Shown piece by piece: positions 63,895-64,000 of a stretch of 64,000 bases of DNA. The translations under genes were made by a program, and so were the position numbers. The notes under the pieces are model-generated. The model was not told the origin of the DNA. It did not search any database and saw nothing but the letters and a program-made list of their open reading frames with translations. This DNA is from Lysinibacillus sphaericus (GTDB taxonomy: Bacteria; Bacillota; Bacilli; Bacillales_A; Planococcaceae): positions 1,496,001-1,560,000 of the forward strand of contig NZ_CP019980.1 in NCBI RefSeq assembly GCF_002982115.1, given 5' to 3'. Position 1 is the stretch's first letter; every line of letters begins with the position of its first letter.

Positions 63895-64000
63895 ATGATA
63901 TCAACGGTTTGGAACAATATAAAAAAAGGTCAGCTTGCACCTGTATACTTAATAATTGGTGAAGAAAGCTATTTTATAGATGAAACAGTGAAACGTTTAA
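63895..64000 (+). CDS. holA: DNA polymerase III delta subunit HolA (partial, runs off the window)
   Basis: The first 35 codons are present. The start MISTVWNNIKKGQLAPVYL followed by IIGEESYFIDETVKRL is the N-terminal ATPase-like segment of the clamp-loader delta subunit (YqeN in B. subtilis). tggaggta lies 7 bases before the ATG. Gene order after comEC and yqzM agrees. Confidence 0.88.
   Translation, partial: MISTVWNNIKKGQLAPVYLIIGEESYFIDETVKRL

Overview
The window is chromosomal DNA from a low-GC, endospore-forming Firmicute. Gene order is that of a Bacillaceae/Planococcaceae genome: dtd, amidase, hisS-aspS, 6S RNA, tcdA, rarA, cymR, cysteine desulfurase, mnmA, recD2, alaS, yrzL, ruvX, yrzB, mltG, trmR, U32 peptidases, udk, greA, yrrS, mtnN, sigK, then yqeG-yqeH-aroE-yhbY-nadD-yqeK-rsfS-yqeM-comEA-comEB-comEC-yqzM-holA. 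An uninterrupted sigK, the comE operon and Gram-positive T-boxes support a spore former. ptsHI inside a GlcNAc cluster, with no glycolytic sugar PTS in view, suggests Lysinibacillus (the former Bacillus sphaericus group). The genus is an inference.

Layout. 1-6.5 kb: dtd, a small DUF2642 gene, an SH3b/Amidase_3 autolysin on the minus strand, the His T-box with hisS-aspS, and 6S RNA. 6.6-17 kb: an accessory amino-sugar block (nagA, nagR, a SIS-domain protein, ptsH, ptsI, an Eis-like acetyltransferase, a Lac-family PTS IIB-IIA-IIC, a MupG-type DUF871 protein and a BadF-type kinase). Operator-like palindromes sit at both main promoters. 17-31.4 kb: tRNA modification and sulfur trafficking genes (tcdA, cymR, cysteine desulfurase, mnmA, TPR protein), rarA, two orphan genes, the alarmone synthetase relP, a lone eukaryotic-type hisA, recD2 and an SH3-NodB deacetylase. 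31.5-38.4 kb: an HpaB-like monooxygenase, the Ala T-box with alaS, yrzL, ruvX, and single plus tandem DUF1292 genes. 38.7-44.7 kb: an accessory organosulfur operon (two NlpA/MetQ lipoproteins, MetN, MetI, a DszA/NtaA-type flavin monooxygenase and a DszC/SfnB-type acyl-CoA-dehydrogenase-fold enzyme), placed between yrzB and mltG, which are neighbours in B. subtilis. 44.8-64 kb: core genes through holA, which runs off the end.

How it works together. The amino-sugar block looks like a self-contained import-and-degrade route: EI and HPr energise the Lac-type transporter, MupG and the kinase handle an incoming amino-sugar disaccharide, and NagA deacetylates GlcNAc-6-P. No classical nagB is present here, and the SIS protein stands where a deaminase or isomerase would be expected. 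The sulfur operon probably imports an organic sulfur compound and releases its sulfur oxidatively.

No CRISPR array, prophage, toxin-antitoxin pair or recognisable defence system was seen. The points most worth checking are the broken or displaced 5' end of comEC, the amino-sugar block with its operators, the eukaryotic-type HisA, the tandem DUF1292 protein, a hairpin element upstream of an orphan gene, and short dispersed repeats.
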